Assembly: GCF_010183535.1 (NCBI RefSeq)
Contig: NC_071332.1
Location: 19,034,001 to 19,098,000, forward strand
Length of the DNA: 64,000 bases
DNA from: Caenorhabditis remanei
Taxonomy: Eukaryota; Nematoda; Chromadorea; Rhabditida; Rhabditidae
Reading direction: 5' to 3'
Both the position numbers and the translations under genes were made by a program. Shown piece by piece: positions 63,101 through 64,000 of this stretch. The notes under the pieces are model-generated. The model searched no databases. It was not told the origin of the DNA and saw nothing but the letters and a program-made list of their open reading frames with translations. Every line of letters starts with the position of its first letter. Position 1 is the first letter of the stretch.

Positions 63101-64000
63101 TCATTTCTTCTTCTCAACACGAATATTCGTCACCCCAAAATCGATTTCATAGAATTCCTGTGAATCTGGGATCGGGCAACGATAAAGATCCCATCCATCT
63201 CGAGCGATTGTGTCCTCGTTATTCAGCAACTGTCTGATTCGTTCAGTTTTGAATAATTTCTTTTTAGTATTAACTTTCAGATGGCATATATCCAGATGGG
63301 CGGTGTTCATGAGATTCTGAATGGATTTTTTAAAAAGATTTTTGACAACATTCAAGGACCAACCTTGATAAATTCCACCAGTTTTTCCTCGCAAATATTG
63401 CTACAAAAAATGAGAGTGAATCGAGGACAGTTATAGAATGATTCGAATGGAAACACGGCAAACACACTTTTGATTGCGAGCATTTTCAGTCCTTGACACT
63501 GTTCCGACTTCACAATTTCACTCATTCTTTCGGCTGAACCAGTGAAGTATAAGTTAACTTCTTCAAGTGCAGACGGCTCGAGGAAATCCAAAGTGATGGG
63601 TCCTTTCGATGTTTTTTTGGTCATTTCATACTTTTTCACGAGTAATTTATGATTCGATTGACTCAATTCCTCGATAATTCCTCTCCATTTCTCATCGTAA
63701 CAACGAATTTTCAATTTATCTAATCGCAGTTTCGGGTTCTTCAATACACTCATTAAATTGTCACGTTCCAGTCTGTAAACTACACTTTTACCTCTTTTTT
63801 AAACTCGAAAACTGCCATTTTACCTAGAATATTCGTATAATCTTGATTCAAAAGGTGATGATATCTTATTTTTCATTGAAACTCGAGAATATTGAGGTTT
63901 CAAGTAGTGAATGTACTCGATTTCAGTGACTTTTGGATCCCAACTATCGATCATACATTTAATTTCTTCAGTTGTTGCTATTCGGAGATTGAATCTGGAA
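63101..64000 (-). CDS. Divergent F-box/FTH gene, 3' part (5' end outside window)
   Basis: Three exons are visible: 63824-63994, 63364-63772 and 63101-63316, with phases 2, 0 and end. The first reads N-L-R-I-A-T-T-E-E-I-K-C-M-I-D-S-W-D-P-K-V, the second carries FTH (L-E-P-S-A-L-E-E-V-N-L-Y and Y-N-C-P-R-F-T-L-I-F), the third ends I-R-V-E-K-K-K. Exon sizes match B-type genes (409-bp FTH, 216-bp tail), but the sequence is far from all neighbours. The HTH and F-box exons must lie beyond base 64000. Nothing visible is broken. Confidence 0.8.

Noticed and set aside
1..64000. tRNA, rRNA or snRNA genes
   Set aside because: I saw no convincing cloverleaf or known RNA gene sequence, though reading by eye could miss a small one.

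Overview
The window looks like a chromosome-arm region of a Caenorhabditis nematode, very close to C. elegans in style. It is AT-rich with short introns (about 45-60 bp), acceptors ending TTTTCAG, likely trans-splice acceptors just before start codons, many small palindromic transposons and TTAGGC-type repeats. The species is inferred, not proven.

Almost the whole window is one rapidly evolving cluster of F-box genes of the FTH/DUF38 type (the nematode fbxa class). About 27 family members are present in whole or part, and about 19 look intact. The usual gene has five modules: an N-terminal helix-turn-helix exon of the Mos1-transposase type (HTH_48-like), an 84-bp F-box exon, a long exon finishing the F-box and carrying the FTH domain, and a C-terminal exon ending in a basic E-R-K tail. 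Module junctions keep the same phase (2, 2, then 0), so exons can be swapped between genes without breaking the frame. Two subfamilies are clear: A (about 78-residue HTH, R-x-R-I-L-x-E-F) and B (about 66-residue HTH, C-I-L-Y-E-F). A third, divergent type has two tandem HTH exons.

Layout: 0.0-7.9 kb, + strand type A genes, ending with an in-frame chimera whose first two exons come from a zinc-finger gene. 8.1-13.4 kb, - strand type B genes, one truncated and one broken by a hAT-type MITE. 14.4-15.5 kb, an unrelated secreted C6-domain gene flanked by inverted copies of F-box upstream DNA. 16.6-25.7 kb, + strand type B genes, mostly broken. 25.9-32.0 kb, - strand: the double-HTH gene, one type A gene and a partial duplicate of the double-HTH gene. 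32.1-33.7 kb, a - strand HTH plus C2H2 zinc-finger gene. 33.9-61.1 kb, a long - strand tandem array, mainly type A. 61.2-63.1 kb, gene-free repeat DNA. 63.1-64.0 kb, the 3' end of one more F-box gene.

By family knowledge the F-box proteins should be substrate receptors of SCF (SKR/CUL-1) ubiquitin ligases, with the variable FTH domain binding targets. The cluster appears to evolve by duplication, exon exchange and transposon damage. Shared non-coding elements also travel with the genes: an upstream block with core CTCAAAGTACGCA, and a paired ACGTT motif between genes. Exon coordinates below were read by eye and checked by frame arithmetic; no alignment or expression data were used.
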